Of a stretch of 64,000 bases of DNA, positions 50,240-61,343 are shown one piece after another. Positions within the stretch are counted from its first letter, which is position 1. Every line of letters starts with the position of its first letter. Source of the stretch: Pithys albifrons albifrons (Eukaryota; Chordata; Aves; Passeriformes; Thamnophilidae); assembly GCF_047495875.1 (NCBI RefSeq), contig NC_092459.1, positions 37,801,490-37,865,489 on the forward strand, read 5' to 3'. A program made the translations under genes and the position numbers. The notes under the pieces are model-generated. The model was not told the DNA's origin. It saw only the letters and a list, made by a program, of their open reading frames with translations, and did not search any database.

Positions 50240-51348
50240 TTTTATATAAACCAGGATACCATATGGCCTGGACAAGTGTACCCTCTCCTGGATTAGGATC
50301 TTGCTGGAGGGTCGGGCCCAGAGAGTGCTGGTGAATGGAGCTGCATCCAGCTGGTGGCCGGTCACCAGTGGTGTTCCCCAGGGGTCTGTGTTGGGTCCAG
50401 TCCGTTAACATCTTTACTGATGATTTAGATGAGGGGATTGAGTCCATCATCAGCAAATTTGCTGATGACATCAAGTTGGGAGGGAGTGTCGACCTGCTGG
50501 AAGACAGGAGGGCTCTGCAGAGGGATCTGGATAGACTTGAGAGATGGGCTGATTCCAATGGGATGAAGTTCAATAAGGTCAAGTGCCGGGTCCTGCACTT
50601 TGGCCACAACAACCCCCTGCAGTGCTACAGGCTGGGCACAGAGTGCCTGGAAAGCAGCCAGGTGGAAAGGGACCTTGGGGTACTAATTGACAGGAAGCTC
50701 AACATGAGCCAACAGTGTGCCCAGGTGGCCAAGAAGGCCAATGGGATCCTGTCCTATATCAAAACTAGTGTGGCCAGCAGGACCAGGGAAGTGATCCTTC
50801 CCCTGTACTCTGCGTTGGTGAGGCCACACCTTGAGTACTGTGTTCAGTTCTGGGCCCCTCAGTTCAGAAAGGATATTGAGGTGCTGGAGCAAGTCCAGAG
50901 AAGAGCAACAAGGCTGGTGAAGGGACTGGAGCACAAGTCCTATGGGGAGAGGCTGAGGGAGTTGGGGTTGTTTAGCCTGGAGAAGAGGAGGCTCAGAGGT
51001 GACCTCACCACTGTCTAGAACTACCTGAAGGGAAGTTCTAGCCAGGTGGGGGCTGGTCTCTTCTCCCAGGCACTCAGCAATAGGACAAGGGGGCACAGGC
51101 TTAAGCTCTGCCAGGGGAAATTTAAGTTGGATATCAGAAAAAAATTCTTTCCAGAGAGAGTAATCAGGCATTGGAATGGGCTGCCCAGAGAGGTGGTGGA
51201 TTCACCATCCCTAGAGATTTTTAAACGCAGATTGGACGTGGCGCTGGGTGCCATGATCTGTTAAATGGACTAGAGTTGGACCAAGGGTTGGCCTTGATGA
51301 TCTTGGAGGTCTTTTCCAGCCCAATCGATTCTATGATTCTATGATTCT
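50240..51348 (+). mobile_element. CR1 copy B, plus strand, inserted into copy A
   Basis: This 5'-truncated CR1 enters in the reverse-transcriptase region ('gcctggacaagtgtaccctc') and runs through the end of ORF2, a short 3' UTR ('ccttgatgatcttggaggtc') and a tail of 'attctatg' repeats to 51348. It lies opposite to A and splits it: A sequence stops at 50239 and resumes at 51349. The reading frame is better preserved than in A, C or E, suggesting a fairly young insertion. Confidence 0.9.
50335..51264 (+). pseudogene. CR1 ORF2 reverse-transcriptase C-terminal part (copy B), one in-frame stop
   Basis: One frame stays open from 50335 to the natural ORF2 end at 51262-51264, apart from TAG at 51016-51018 in the usual 'GDLxxVYNYLKG' block, where a Tyr codon is expected. 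The catalytic F-A-D-D motif is at 50458-50469, followed by [70 protein letters not shown] and [17 protein letters not shown]. The frame changes near 50400, where bases are missing before [11 protein letters not shown]. The endonuclease and early RT are absent by 5' truncation. Its normal role would be target-primed reverse transcription; this copy is dead. Confidence 0.85.
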
Positions 51349-51810
51349 TGGCCATCTGGGCATACTACTGATGCATGTCCAGGCAGCTGTTGACCAACAT
51401 ACCCAGATCTTTTTCCACCAAGCAGCATTGCAGACACCCTTCCCCAAACCTGTAGAGATGCATGGAGTTGTTGTGACAGTAGTGCAGAACCTGGTCCTTC
51501 ACCTAACTGAACGTCATAGAATTGGCCTTAACCCATCTATCCAGCCTGTCCAGATCCCTCTGCAGATCAGCATTCCTGCCCAGCTTGGTGTCATCTTCCA
51601 ACCGCCTGAGGATGAAGTTGATTGATCCCCAACAATAAATGTATTAAACAGGACTGGCCCCACTTCTGAGTCCTGAGGTACCTTAGTAGTGACTGGCCAA
51701 CAACTGGATGTAACTGTTCACCAGCAGTCTCTGGACTCAGCCATCCACCCAGTTTTCTATCCAGCAAACAGTGAGTCTATCCAAACCATAAGCAGCCAGT
51801 TGATGAAGCG
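51349..51810 (-). mobile_element. CR1 copy A, 5' part
   Basis: This is the remainder of copy A upstream of insertion B. On the minus strand it reads through the reverse-transcriptase core with many frameshifts: 'gggccagtcctgtttaatac', 'gcagagggatctggacaggc', 'tgcccagatggccaa'. The left end joins at 51349. The right end near 51810 is approximate because homology fades. Being the host of two other CR1s, A is the oldest of the three. Confidence 0.75.
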
Positions 51811-52549
51811 TAAGTCCCTCACTCACTCTTAGAGGTGATGTGTGAATAGCTTAACAGTCGCCACTTGGCAATTCCCATATCTTTCATGATCTGGGAGGCC
51901 CTGAACTGATGTTTTCAACTCCTCTACCGTCTCACTTTGTTCTCTTTGCTCTCCTTCACGTTTTTTTTATTTTTTTATCCTTGTTTACTGAAGTTTACAG
52001 TGGATTACATGAGATTGTCTTCTTTGTCTCCTTTACATGTAATTCCTAAGGCTGTTGCCTTCACTCCCATAAGTAGCATCAGTTCAGATTTCTTGTTGTT
52101 GATATCTGATGATGTGATATCTTCTCTGATGTCTCCTCTGCTTGCAAGTTTCTCAGTTCATCACCAGAAAAGAACATCAGCTTTGTGGTCATTTGGGACA
52201 TCTGTTATTCTTGTGTTGCTGATGTCCTCTTGTATGACTGTCATCTGTCTTCACTGCCAGGATGCATTACAGTGCTCTGTAGCTGGACTTTTTAGTGTCT
52301 TTCAGTTGATGAGGGATTTCTTCTTATTTGTTGTGGGTCTTGATTAATTCTTCTCCTCCCAGGCTTTCTTGCCTCAGCAAAGTTGTTCCATGTGTCTCTT
52401 CCATCTGCACCAGCTCTTTGACTTTCTTTCCCACTTTTCAGTGGAATGAATGGCATAATTGCCTGATTTGTTTTCTCACATGATCTCTGTAGCATATTGA
52501 ATTTTGTTAAAAGCTTGTGATTGTGCAAAAAGTTCTGTTTTCCTTACAC
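51811..52549. other. Pyrimidine-rich non-repeat DNA with a 136-codon frame
   Basis: The plus strand is T/C-rich and holds an open frame (51937-52347) of strongly hydrophobic composition (Leu, Ser, Phe, Val) without a recognisable family. The same composition appears at 53893-54570, beyond the LTR and CR1 insertions. I do not call a gene. Confidence 0.4.
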
Positions 52550-53141
52550 TGCTGGTTTTGCATGAGATACATTTAATTTTTTTTCCTAGTAGCTGATTTA
52601 GTGCTATCTTTTGAGATTTAGTATGAGAATAATGTTGATAACACAAAAAATTTTTTTGTTGCTGCTATAAAGTGCATGCCTTAAGTCAAGGTCTTTCGAG
52701 TTTCCCATGCTCTGCCAACAAGCTGGTGCACAGAAGCTGAGAGAGAGCATGACCAGGACAGCTGACTTGAACTGGACAGAACATTCCTACCATATGACAT
52801 CATGATCAGCAAATAAAGGTGGGGGAAGAAGAAAGAAGCAGGAGGACATTTGGAGTGATTGTGTTTGTCTTCCCAAGTAACCGTTAGATGTGATGGATCT
52901 CTGCTTTCCTGGAAATGGCTGAACACTTTCCTATCCATAAGAATTGGTGAATTAATTCTTTGTTCTGTGTTCTTTCTGCATGCAGCTTTTGCTTTACCTG
53001 TTAAACTGTCTTTATCTTAACCCACAAGTTTTCTCCCTTTTACTCTGATTATTTTCCCTATTCCAGTGGGGAGGGGAGGGTATGGGGAAAGTGAGTGAGT
53101 TGGCAACTCAAGCAGTTGCTATCTGGGTTTGAACCACAACA
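52550..53141 (+). mobile_element. Solo LTR, avian ERVL-type (copy 2)
   Basis: It belongs to the same family as the LTR at 25690 and shares landmarks in the same order: 'ctggttttgcatgagata' at the start, 'gatttagtatgagaataatg', 'gttgataacac', 'aagtcaaggtctttcgag', 'ccaggacagctgacttgaac', 'catatgacatcatgatcagc', 'cttatcttaacccacaag' and end 'tgaaccacaaca'. It is more diverged than copy 1 in its middle. No matching target duplication was found (tacac before, ccctg after). No internal genes are present. Confidence 0.75.
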
Positions 53142-53399
53142 CCCTGCTTACCTCACTCTGGGTCAGGTGAAATTGAATGTGGCAGGGAGGGATGTGATTC
53201 CCTAGTGGAGAAGAGGCCTGTGGTCAGCTCAGGGAGATTCTAAAGTGAAAAGAGAAAAAAACCCGAAATTATTAAAAATGTAGCCAAGCGTCAGCTGATT
53301 TCTAAGATAACCAAAGATTAAAGAAAAAACAACAACAAAAAGAATCCAACTAATAGAAGAATATAAAGCCAAGTCATACAACTGATCGTAGAAAGCAGT
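53142..53399. other. Non-repeat spacer between LTR and CR1 copy D
   Basis: No primer-binding site or retroviral internal sequence is visible after the LTR, and no gene was recognised. Confidence 0.5.
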
Positions 53400-53892
53400 T
53401 TTGCAGAAAGGGATCTGGAGATCTTGGTCAATGGCAAGTTGAATGTGAGTCAGCAGTGCCCTTGCAGCCAGGAAGGGCAATAATGTCCTGGGGGGCATTG
53501 GGCATAGCATTGCCAGCAGGTCAGGGAAGTGGATTGTCCTGCTCTGCTCTGCACTGGTGCAGCCTCACCTTGAATATTGTGTGCAGTTTTGGGTACCACA
53601 ATATAGGAAAGGTATTAAGCCATTTGAGAGTGTCCAAAGGAGGGCAACAAAGATGGTGAAGGGTCTTGAGGGAAAGGCCTATGGGAAGTTGCTGAGGTCA
53701 TTTGATCTGTTCAGCCTGGAGAAGAGGAGACTGAGGGGAGACCTCATTGCAGTCTACAATTTTCTCATTAGGGGAAGAGGAGGGGCAGGCACTGATCTCT
53801 TCTCTGTGGTGACCAGTGACAGGATCCAAGGGAATGGCCTGAAGTTGTGTCAAGGAAGGTTCAGTGGGGATATTATGAAAAGGTTCTTCACC
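53400..53892 (+). mobile_element. CR1 copy D fragment, truncated at both ends
   Basis: This plus-strand CR1 of the same subfamily as copy C runs from 'gcagaaagggatctggagat' to 'atgaaaaggttcttcacc', where homology stops inside ORF2. It therefore lacks its 3' end, unlike normal CR1 insertions, which are 5'-truncated but keep the tail. From 53485 to 53892 it differs from copy C at only six of 408 positions with no gaps; the preceding 70 bases differ at 15. The remnant frame starts in VQFWVPQYRKGIKPFESVQ. Loss of the 3' end by deletion, or origin by inverted duplication or conversion with C, are the alternatives. Confidence 0.85.
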
Positions 53893-56800
53893 AATGTTCC
53901 AATTCCATTTTCTGCTCTGACTGCGACCAGCAGTCAGCCATCTTCAACATTGCCATGTTTCTTTTCTTGAAATAATGTCCTCTTTTTTCTGTGGTAATTC
54001 TGTCCTCTTCCAAGTCTCAGTTGCCACGTCCTGCAGAGAATGCTTCTTCATTCCTTATTCTCCTCTCTGTGTGTGTTCTATGTATCTGTCTGTGGTCCTT
54101 CCTTCTTCATCATCAAAAGGTGGTTAATCTTATCCATACTAATTCAATCACAATACACTAATCTCCCCCTTCCCGGCAGAGCAGTTTCTTTATGTCTAAA
54201 GCAAGATTCTGATGTGTTTCTCCAGTATTACCTTTCATTATCTAGTCACCTCATCTACCACAACAAATCTAAAATGATATTTAAAGGAAAATTGAAAGTG
54301 CTTTTATTCTTTCTTCCTAAGTGTCTGTGCTGGGGCAAGTGCCTGTGGATGTCATTCAACATACCTCTCTCAGATAACCTATGTAGGTCTTCAGGTATAG
54401 TGTGTCTTCCTCTCATACACTATCTTAAATACAGAGCTTTACCATTGATCTCTACCACCTCTAATATAATTTGTTTGGATGGTATTTGGCTGATTTCAAT
54501 CACCTATGTGCAGGCGTCTGCATCTGTGTTCTTTTTTTGGATTCCTTCTTATTCAGTGTAGAAAAATAGTTATCATATAGTGGAATTTTTGCTTAAATAG
54601 ACATCCAATCAAAATTTCTTTACATATTTTCCCCAAAAGTTCCTGTATCCTGAAAGACTAGCTCATATGTAAATATTCATGCTGCAGAAGTCTAAAATTA
54701 GCTGAAATCAATCTTGTCTCCTTTTCCCTTTCTGTCTTTAGCATTCTAATTTCTTTCCTTTAGATTTTACCAAAGGCGAACTTTCCCCGCTTGGAGTCCA
54801 CTTGAAAATAGCAGTCCAGGTTCATTTTCCCAGGATGTAACCTTGACTACATCATTCATACTTGTGCATAACTTCACTAACTACACCTTTCATCTGAAAT
54901 CAAGTTTGTGCTACTTCTTTTGCTTAGAGTTTTTCATCTTTCATTTACTGTTCAGACTGACAGGGACATACAGCCATGGCTGTAACTCCATATTGTTTGT
55001 TTAAAGACATTTCTGAACAAACATATGTATAGTTTCTCCCGGGCCATTCTGTATATTTGTGGAAATATTCCCATATACATCTGTCATGCTGTAGAAATTA
55101 GATTTTTACAAAACCCCACCAAGTATCTTTCCTGTGATACTTACAAGAAGCTTGTGAATTGCTTGGCTTCTGACTTGCTGAGGCCCCTGATATGGATGTT
55201 CAACCACAATTCTATTTCTTTCTCTTCTTAGTTTCACTGCTATAAAAATAACATTTTTACACAAGAACTACTTACAACTTGTTTTTGCACATTACCTAGC
55301 ATAAAGTCATGTCAGACTGAAATAAATCTTCTAAATGCTAGGAAATTTTAAAGAAATAATAATAAAATATGAGATATTTTTGTAACTGAAGATTTGGTAC
55401 TTAAGTTATCTCTAAATCTTAAGTGAACAGAATATACCCTTTCTTTGGTACTTTGAAAATTCACTAAGAATATAATTTTTATGGCACTTCATCAGAAGAA
55501 AAGAATATTATTGTTCAGCAAATATAGCTTAATATGATACTCAATTCTTGTATGATAAGGACAAGCCTCAGTTTCAGACTGAATTTTGCACCTGTCCCTG
55601 TTGGGAATGGCAAGCTATTTACAGTAATTCAGGAGCATTCCTACCAGATAACTCAGGAGTTACAAGACTGGATTATGTGTTATATTGTGGGTCACAGACA
55701 CACAAGCAAATTCACCCTCCAAAATTATTTTTTTTTCTATCAGCTCTAATGTTCTCATTTTGCATACTTTGACTTTTATATATTTGCTTAATTTATGTAA
55801 GTTTTTTATGTTTTTTAGAGGTAGACAACAGTATTGTTTCGTATTTGTTTCTCATATACGTAGGCTCTGCATTAAGTTATTTAAGTATAGTCAAAGCTGA
55901 ATTTTAAGAAACAAAGTCAGATTAGTGGTACTGTGTAATTTCAGGTAAGTAAGGAAGATATCCTGCTGTTGATATTTATTGTGCATTCAATACTTTTAAT
56001 GATCTGTTTTGTTTGTTTTCTTTTTTTCTTTAATCTGTATAATGAATAATTCCTTGCCTGGTAGATATTACTAAATAAAAGGTGATGCATACAATGTTGT
56101 TACTTATAACATCAATGCTCAGGAGGACATTTATCTTAACCTAGTATTTGCCTTTGCTGTTTATTTATATAATCTTCAGACATATACAGAAGCAATAAAC
56201 TTTCCCATCAAGTTTGTACAACCTAGGATGCAGAAAACTGTCACTGTATTTCATTAATTTCAGATCCACCTCATAGAGTTGAGACACAAATTTTCAGTAA
56301 CTGAGTGCAGCAGAAAGAACGTCACAAATTAGCCTAGAGAGCCAGTGCACATTTTTAACATGTATTTATTTCCATAAATGTAAGTGCTAAGCAGCTGATT
56401 TCATTAAAATTATGGCATATTGCATTTAGGATCTCTATTTGCATATTTTTTGCAAGCTGAAGTATTAGTCTGTGAAGTGCCATTTTAGGCAATTTTTGCA
56501 GAGTGACAGATACAGATTTTTGTTAGGATCACAGCAAGCTGGTGGCAAAGATTTCAACTACCGGGAACAAGCCCCATTAAATCTACCTAAAAATGCATTA
56601 AATTACTGTCATGATTGTGGAGGCATGAACTCCATGAGGAAAAAAAAAAAGATATTCAAGGTTATGTCCCCGTGAGTTATAGTTCTTCGTGAAAGCAAAC
56701 AAACAAACCCTAAACCTTTCAAAAGACCCTCCAAAGTTCACCACTATTCATCTTACATGGGTAAAATGAATAGGAAGCATTTGTCTTGCTTTGATTTAAT

Positions 56801-58917
56801 TGCATGTTTATAGAGAAATATCTTAGTAAGATGAAAAAAAAGAAAACAATCACCTGAAATACTAGTGAGATTGTGGTATGCTCTACTTTCTAAACTCATA
56901 AACCCCCGCTTTTCAGTCAATTATATGACTTTTTATTCTTTGCCACATTCATACATTCTCATTAGTCTCATGATCCAGGTTCACAGTTCTGTCTCAAGGG
57001 AGACCTTCAGTCATGTTTTCTCTGCCCTCTGTTTCCAAATGGGGAAATGAACATAATTGATAGCTGTGCTGGGTTTCTTTTGAAGCTCTTGAGTATAAAA
57101 CTGAGTGGGAAAAAAAGAACACAAAAATGTAGTTTATATGTTTATGGGGGGAAGGAGACTGCAAAAGGAGAAAGGAAGAGGGAAAGCTGGAAGATGAAGG
57201 AGAAACTGGAAGAAAATCATGAGGGAGATGCAGCTAAAGATAAAAATAAAATAGAGTATCGGATTGCAAGAACAGAGGTACAGAAGCATGATGAGTTCCA
57301 AAAGTCACTTCCTCCAGAGATCTTGTGTCACAGATGCTGCTACTGCTGAAGAATAGGATTTAGACATCCATCAAAAGCCTGCTGTTGTCCTGGTGGGAAA
57401 TGCTTCAACATATTGTTCATCTAAACCAAAGTTACTATATAAATTATTAGAAGTTTGGGAAAATTGAGACCCATGAAGGATTGTCTTTATTCTCTTGCTC
57501 ACTCAGCTGTCTGCCTCTCTCTTCTCTCTCTTTCTCTCTACACATGTAGAAAACATACAATTATAAACAATACATATACACTACAGATAGTGAGTATATA
57601 TGTATATATGAATAGTTATAGATAGGTTTAAGAACATTGTGTGTGTGTGTGTGTGTGTGTGTGTTTGTGTATTTATGTATATATGTATATTTGTATAAAA
57701 TGTAGGTGTGGTCTTATACCTGACTAAAGTCAAAAAAATCTTATTTAGGGGTGGACTGAGTTCCATCATCACATTGCACACAATAACTTCATGCATGTGT
57801 GCACACAGAAGCACATTGTACATTCACAGTTTTAGTGTTCAAATATAAAGTATAGATCAATGTTATAATTTGTTGAAGATGTCTTTCAGAATTGAAAACA
57901 TTTGCAGAAGGTAAAAAAATTAAGTTACCTTGAAAGGGTTGGAATTCAAGCTGTATCCATAACCAGTGTCAATAACCAGAATAGCTATTCAACAGCATTT
58001 TTAAAATAATTTGGATGTTAAATCAGTTTTCATCTTTTTTTTCCCCTTTCTAATGGAAAACAGAATTATTAGACAGGCTTTGGACAGAATTCCTGGAGAA
58101 CACAACATATCTGAGGTTCTTTCATCTTCATTTTGGAAAAACTCTGGCCTGGACACAACTGAGAAATATAAGGTTCTTCTTGTTTGTAAAATAGTCCTTC
58201 TATATTAACTGCTGGTCATGGCATGAAAAAACAGGAGTCAAAGCCTGCTTCTCACTTTAACATTACTGCTGTTGGACTCTGTTGAAACACATTAAGATCA
58301 TTACATTTATGGCCATATTTTATGTCTGCCTTGACTGACATTTGAAGAATCTGATTCTGAACTGGATACAGCTCATAAAATATTTTCTTTCATATAGTGC
58401 TTAGTTGGGCAATCAAAATAATGAATTTACTTAGCTTAGTTTCTGGATTTGTATAGCTGCTGAAACAGTAGATGTTCATTCTTCCTCTCTTCTGTTTTAT
58501 AATGCCATAAAAATTTTATGAGTTATTAATGAGGATCTAGACTTTTGACCTTTGATCAAAGCCTAGCTGTGATAGAGCCAGTTGGAGTCTGTTGAGGTGT
58601 AAGATCTATAGTCTGTATCATTAAGTAAAAACAATAAAAAGTACTGCTATTTATGCCTCTGTTCATAAAAATATGCTAAAAAAATTTCTATGCTGGCCTG
58701 ACAAAAACTGATTACTTGTGGAGCTGCTACCATTGCTCCAGTCTAGTTCAAAGAAGGTTCTGTAATGTAGCAAAAAGAGATGCAGAGGAGAAACTGCTTC
58801 ACTCTTTACAATATTCTTTCATTTTTCTCCACAAAACTGTGAGGGGTACTTAGCCTAGACCCATAATTTTCCATAGACCCATAAACTAAGTCCTGTTTTA
58901 TGACAAGACTGCTGACA
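53893..58917. other. Mostly unique DNA; pyrimidine-rich at left
   Basis: 53893-54570 is T/C-rich and includes the longest non-repeat frame of the window (54040-54561, plus, 173 codons; Leu/Ser/Ile/Phe/Cys-rich, no family recognised). The remainder is AT-rich, with a GT microsatellite at 57638-57670 and a weak exon-like segment at 58064-58172. No gene is called. Confidence 0.45.
57638..57670 (+). repeat. (TG)n microsatellite
   Basis: TG units run from 57638 to 57664 without interruption, then tgtgt after one extra t. A TA/TATG-rich patch lies on each side (57595-57610 and 57670-57690). Confidence 0.9.
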
Positions 58918-59044
58918 AGAACCTCATGAAGTTTAACAAAGGAAAGTGAAAATCCTGCCACTGGGGAAGAATAACCCCATGCAGCAACTACATGCTGGGA
59001 GCTGATGCTGGGAGTTGACTGGCTGCAGAACAACTTTGAAGAAA
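58918..59044 (+). mobile_element. CR1 ORF2 fragment, internal scrap
   Basis: 'Aacctcatgaagtttaacaa', 'ccactggggaagaataacc', 'ccccatgcagcaactacatg' and 'ctgcagaacaactttgaaga' match the CR1 segment encoding NLMKFNKGKC...LHLGRNNPM...YMLGA. It is cut at both ends and the frame is broken. A 13-base tandem duplication ('atgctgggagctg' then 'atgctgggagttg') lies inside. Confidence 0.7.
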
Positions 59045-59133
59045 ATAAATGATCATCTGCCCAGGAAGTCCTGAGGAAGCCCTCCCTTCATGCCTCTTGC
59101 AGTGTGACTGTGACATTTGACAATGTAGAAAAT

Positions 59134-59282
59134 ATTACAGAATCACAGAATATTCTGAGTTGAGAGGAATCCACCAGGGTCATTGAGTACAACTCCTAAG
59201 TGAGGGGCCAGTACAGGGAATGAATCCACAACCTGGGCGTTATTAGGACCGTGCTCTAACTAACTGAGCTAATCTCAGGGTC
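59134..59282 (-). mobile_element. tRNA-Ile/CR1 SINE (TguSINE1-like), copy 2
   Basis: On the minus strand the head reads 'attagctcagttagttagag', anticodon arm 'cggtcctaataacgccca' (AAT) and T-arm 'ggattcattcc'. The CR1-like tail reads 'ggagttgtactcaatgaccc', 'cctctcaactcag' and 'aatattctgtgattctgtaa'. It is the same family as 40440-40583, in the opposite orientation. Box B is mutated here (ggattcattcc against ggattcgatcc in copy 1), so this copy is unlikely to be transcribed by Pol III. Confidence 0.85.
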
Positions 59283-60716
59283 ACCCTTTCCTCACTTCTC
59301 TTACCCTCCCACCTGCAGGCAAGGCACTGCAGTGAGTAGTGTGTTTACCAGTGGCTTTCAGAGGTGAATGACAAGCTTAGCATCACAGCAAGAGGGTCAC
59401 AGTCTTTTATTTATGCCTCAGTAGTATCAGAGGCCAACTGGCTGGAAGGGGAAACTGGCCATGATCAGAATAAAATCACTCTGACCAAGTTAGGGTTAAC
59501 CCTTCTGCCAGGCAGTAAGCCACATCAGTCCCAAGTGCAACCCTCAATTTTCTACAGTGCTAGGTGAAAAAATGCAAATGCATATACATAGTGGTACAGA
59601 GAGAGAAATGTATTCCTCTATGAAGAAGCAAAAATAAATCATGTGCTGCACATTTATTAGTATGTCTAGAATTGTAAGCTCTTTTTCATCTTTAATTAAG
59701 GCAGAACAATTTTAACAGACTATCATAACAGTTTGTAAAAGGTGCCTTCTGACATTCCACTACTACAGCTTTGTGAGGAAACTATCCAAGTGTTTGGAAC
59801 TGGGATACCTAGAAATGACTTTTCTCTTGTCCTTATTAGGTAGCTGGAAGGAGATAACAGTATATAGTATAAATTTAATGTCACCCTGGCAGGAGGTGGC
59901 AGGTTAGGAATCCTGTCAGTCACTGATTTACTGCTTAACAGTAGGGAAAGGCTTTAGAACAAACCCTACAGGAGCATTATGAGCACTTTTATATTGTTGA
60001 GATGTCAGAACACAACACAAGGTAGCCACTAAGCTTAAAAGTGATTCATGAAAAAAGACCACCTGGAGATTATCTTATTTTCATCATTTTAAAAGGACAT
60101 AAAAAGATCATTTTTGTCATATCTTTTTCCTGGTCAGTACACAAATCCACAGAGGGGCAACTTATTCATAAAAAGGCCATTGATGTCATGAAGTTGTTCT
60201 AATTTCTAACAGTGCATGTCATTTGTTGCTGTTACTTAGAATGATCTATGGTATATTTTGCTAAGTTACTGTCTCTCCACTCTCAGAAAATTTTTAATTT
60301 CCATATTCAGAAATCTGGATTTTCCCCAAACTGCAGGAAGTATTCAGAATCTGTAAAATATTTTAATGTCAAGAGATGGAGACTTGTTAAGGAGAGTGTT
60401 GTGAAAGATTGTGACATTTTACACTAATTTTCCATCAGTGATTATGGCTCCAGAAAACTGTAATTTAAAATATTTTAAAATCTAATACCAATTATATTAA
60501 ATACTAGCACCTTTTACATAGAATCAGCAATAAAAATAATCTTTGTAAAGACTAAAAAGCTAGTAATAGAAGATATAAATTGACAATTTCAATGTGACTG
60601 AATTAATAGAAAAAAATCTTCAAAACCCCCAAAAAGCTGTGTTTCATGTCAAGGCCAAGACTTAAACATAAAACCAACATAAACCAAAGCAGGATTTAAT
60701 TTTTAGCCATAATAGT
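59283..60716. other. Unique AT-rich DNA, no feature seen
   Basis: No repeat, RNA gene or exon was recognised between the SINE and the LTR. Confidence 0.55.
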
Positions 60717-61343
60717 TGTCCTAGTTCAGCAGGAGGGACCAGCTAACCCTGTGTGGTGGTGATCAAAGCTGTGTATTCTACCCCCTCTATTCATTCCCCA
60801 AGGTCAATGGGCCATTAGCAGCAGCTGCCCAGGGAGCCATTATCACTTCACACCCAGCCTGAGGGGGGCGGAGCTGCTAATGGGCCATCAACAGCTCAAC
60901 ACCCCCTGGCTCCCAGAGTTAATCACCCATTGTGTGAGTCCCCGCCCAGGGGGAGGGACTGAGTGCTCCCTGAGGGTACATAAGTGGTGGGTAAGAAGAC
61001 CTCGGGAACCTCTTGTCGGATCCAGAGCAGCAGCAGGACCTTGATAGGAGGAGATCCCTGCTCTCGCCCAGACCACAGCCCTCGCCTGCACCAACAGGTT
61101 TTTCTTTTCCTTTTGCTCTGGACTTGGGGGAACCACAGGGGTCTCAGCACAAGGGCAAACAAACCCCCTTGGGTTTGTGCCCCAGTACACTGGGTTATAC
61201 TGCTGGGGTTTTGTGAGTTGAAAGCAATTTCCCTTGTGTGTCAGTGTTGTTATTGTAATATTATTATTAAATTTTAGGTCTGACTTATAATCTCTCTCGT
61301 GGTGAGTTCATTTCCCCTGCTGGTTTACCTTTAAACCAGCACA
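60717..61343 (+). mobile_element. Solo LTR with perfect 5-bp target duplication (ERVL-like)
   Basis: The 627-bp element begins 'tgtcctagttcagcaggagg' and ends 'ttaaaccagcaca', flanked exactly by atagt on both sides (60712-60716 and 61344-61348). A 5-bp duplication suits ERVL or some ERV1 families. Inside are a GC-rich U3, a TATA-like 'gtacataagtgg' (60976-60987), a CT-rich U5-side segment and an ATTAAA-type poly(A) signal (61266-61271). No internal genes are present, so it arose by LTR-LTR recombination. The intact duplication suggests a young insertion. The 97-100 codon frames inside are not genes. Confidence 0.85.

Noticed and set aside
60888..61277. Overlapping 79-100 codon frames on both strands
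   Set aside because: They lie inside the solo LTR at 60717-61343 or run just off its end; no retroviral protein motif is present.
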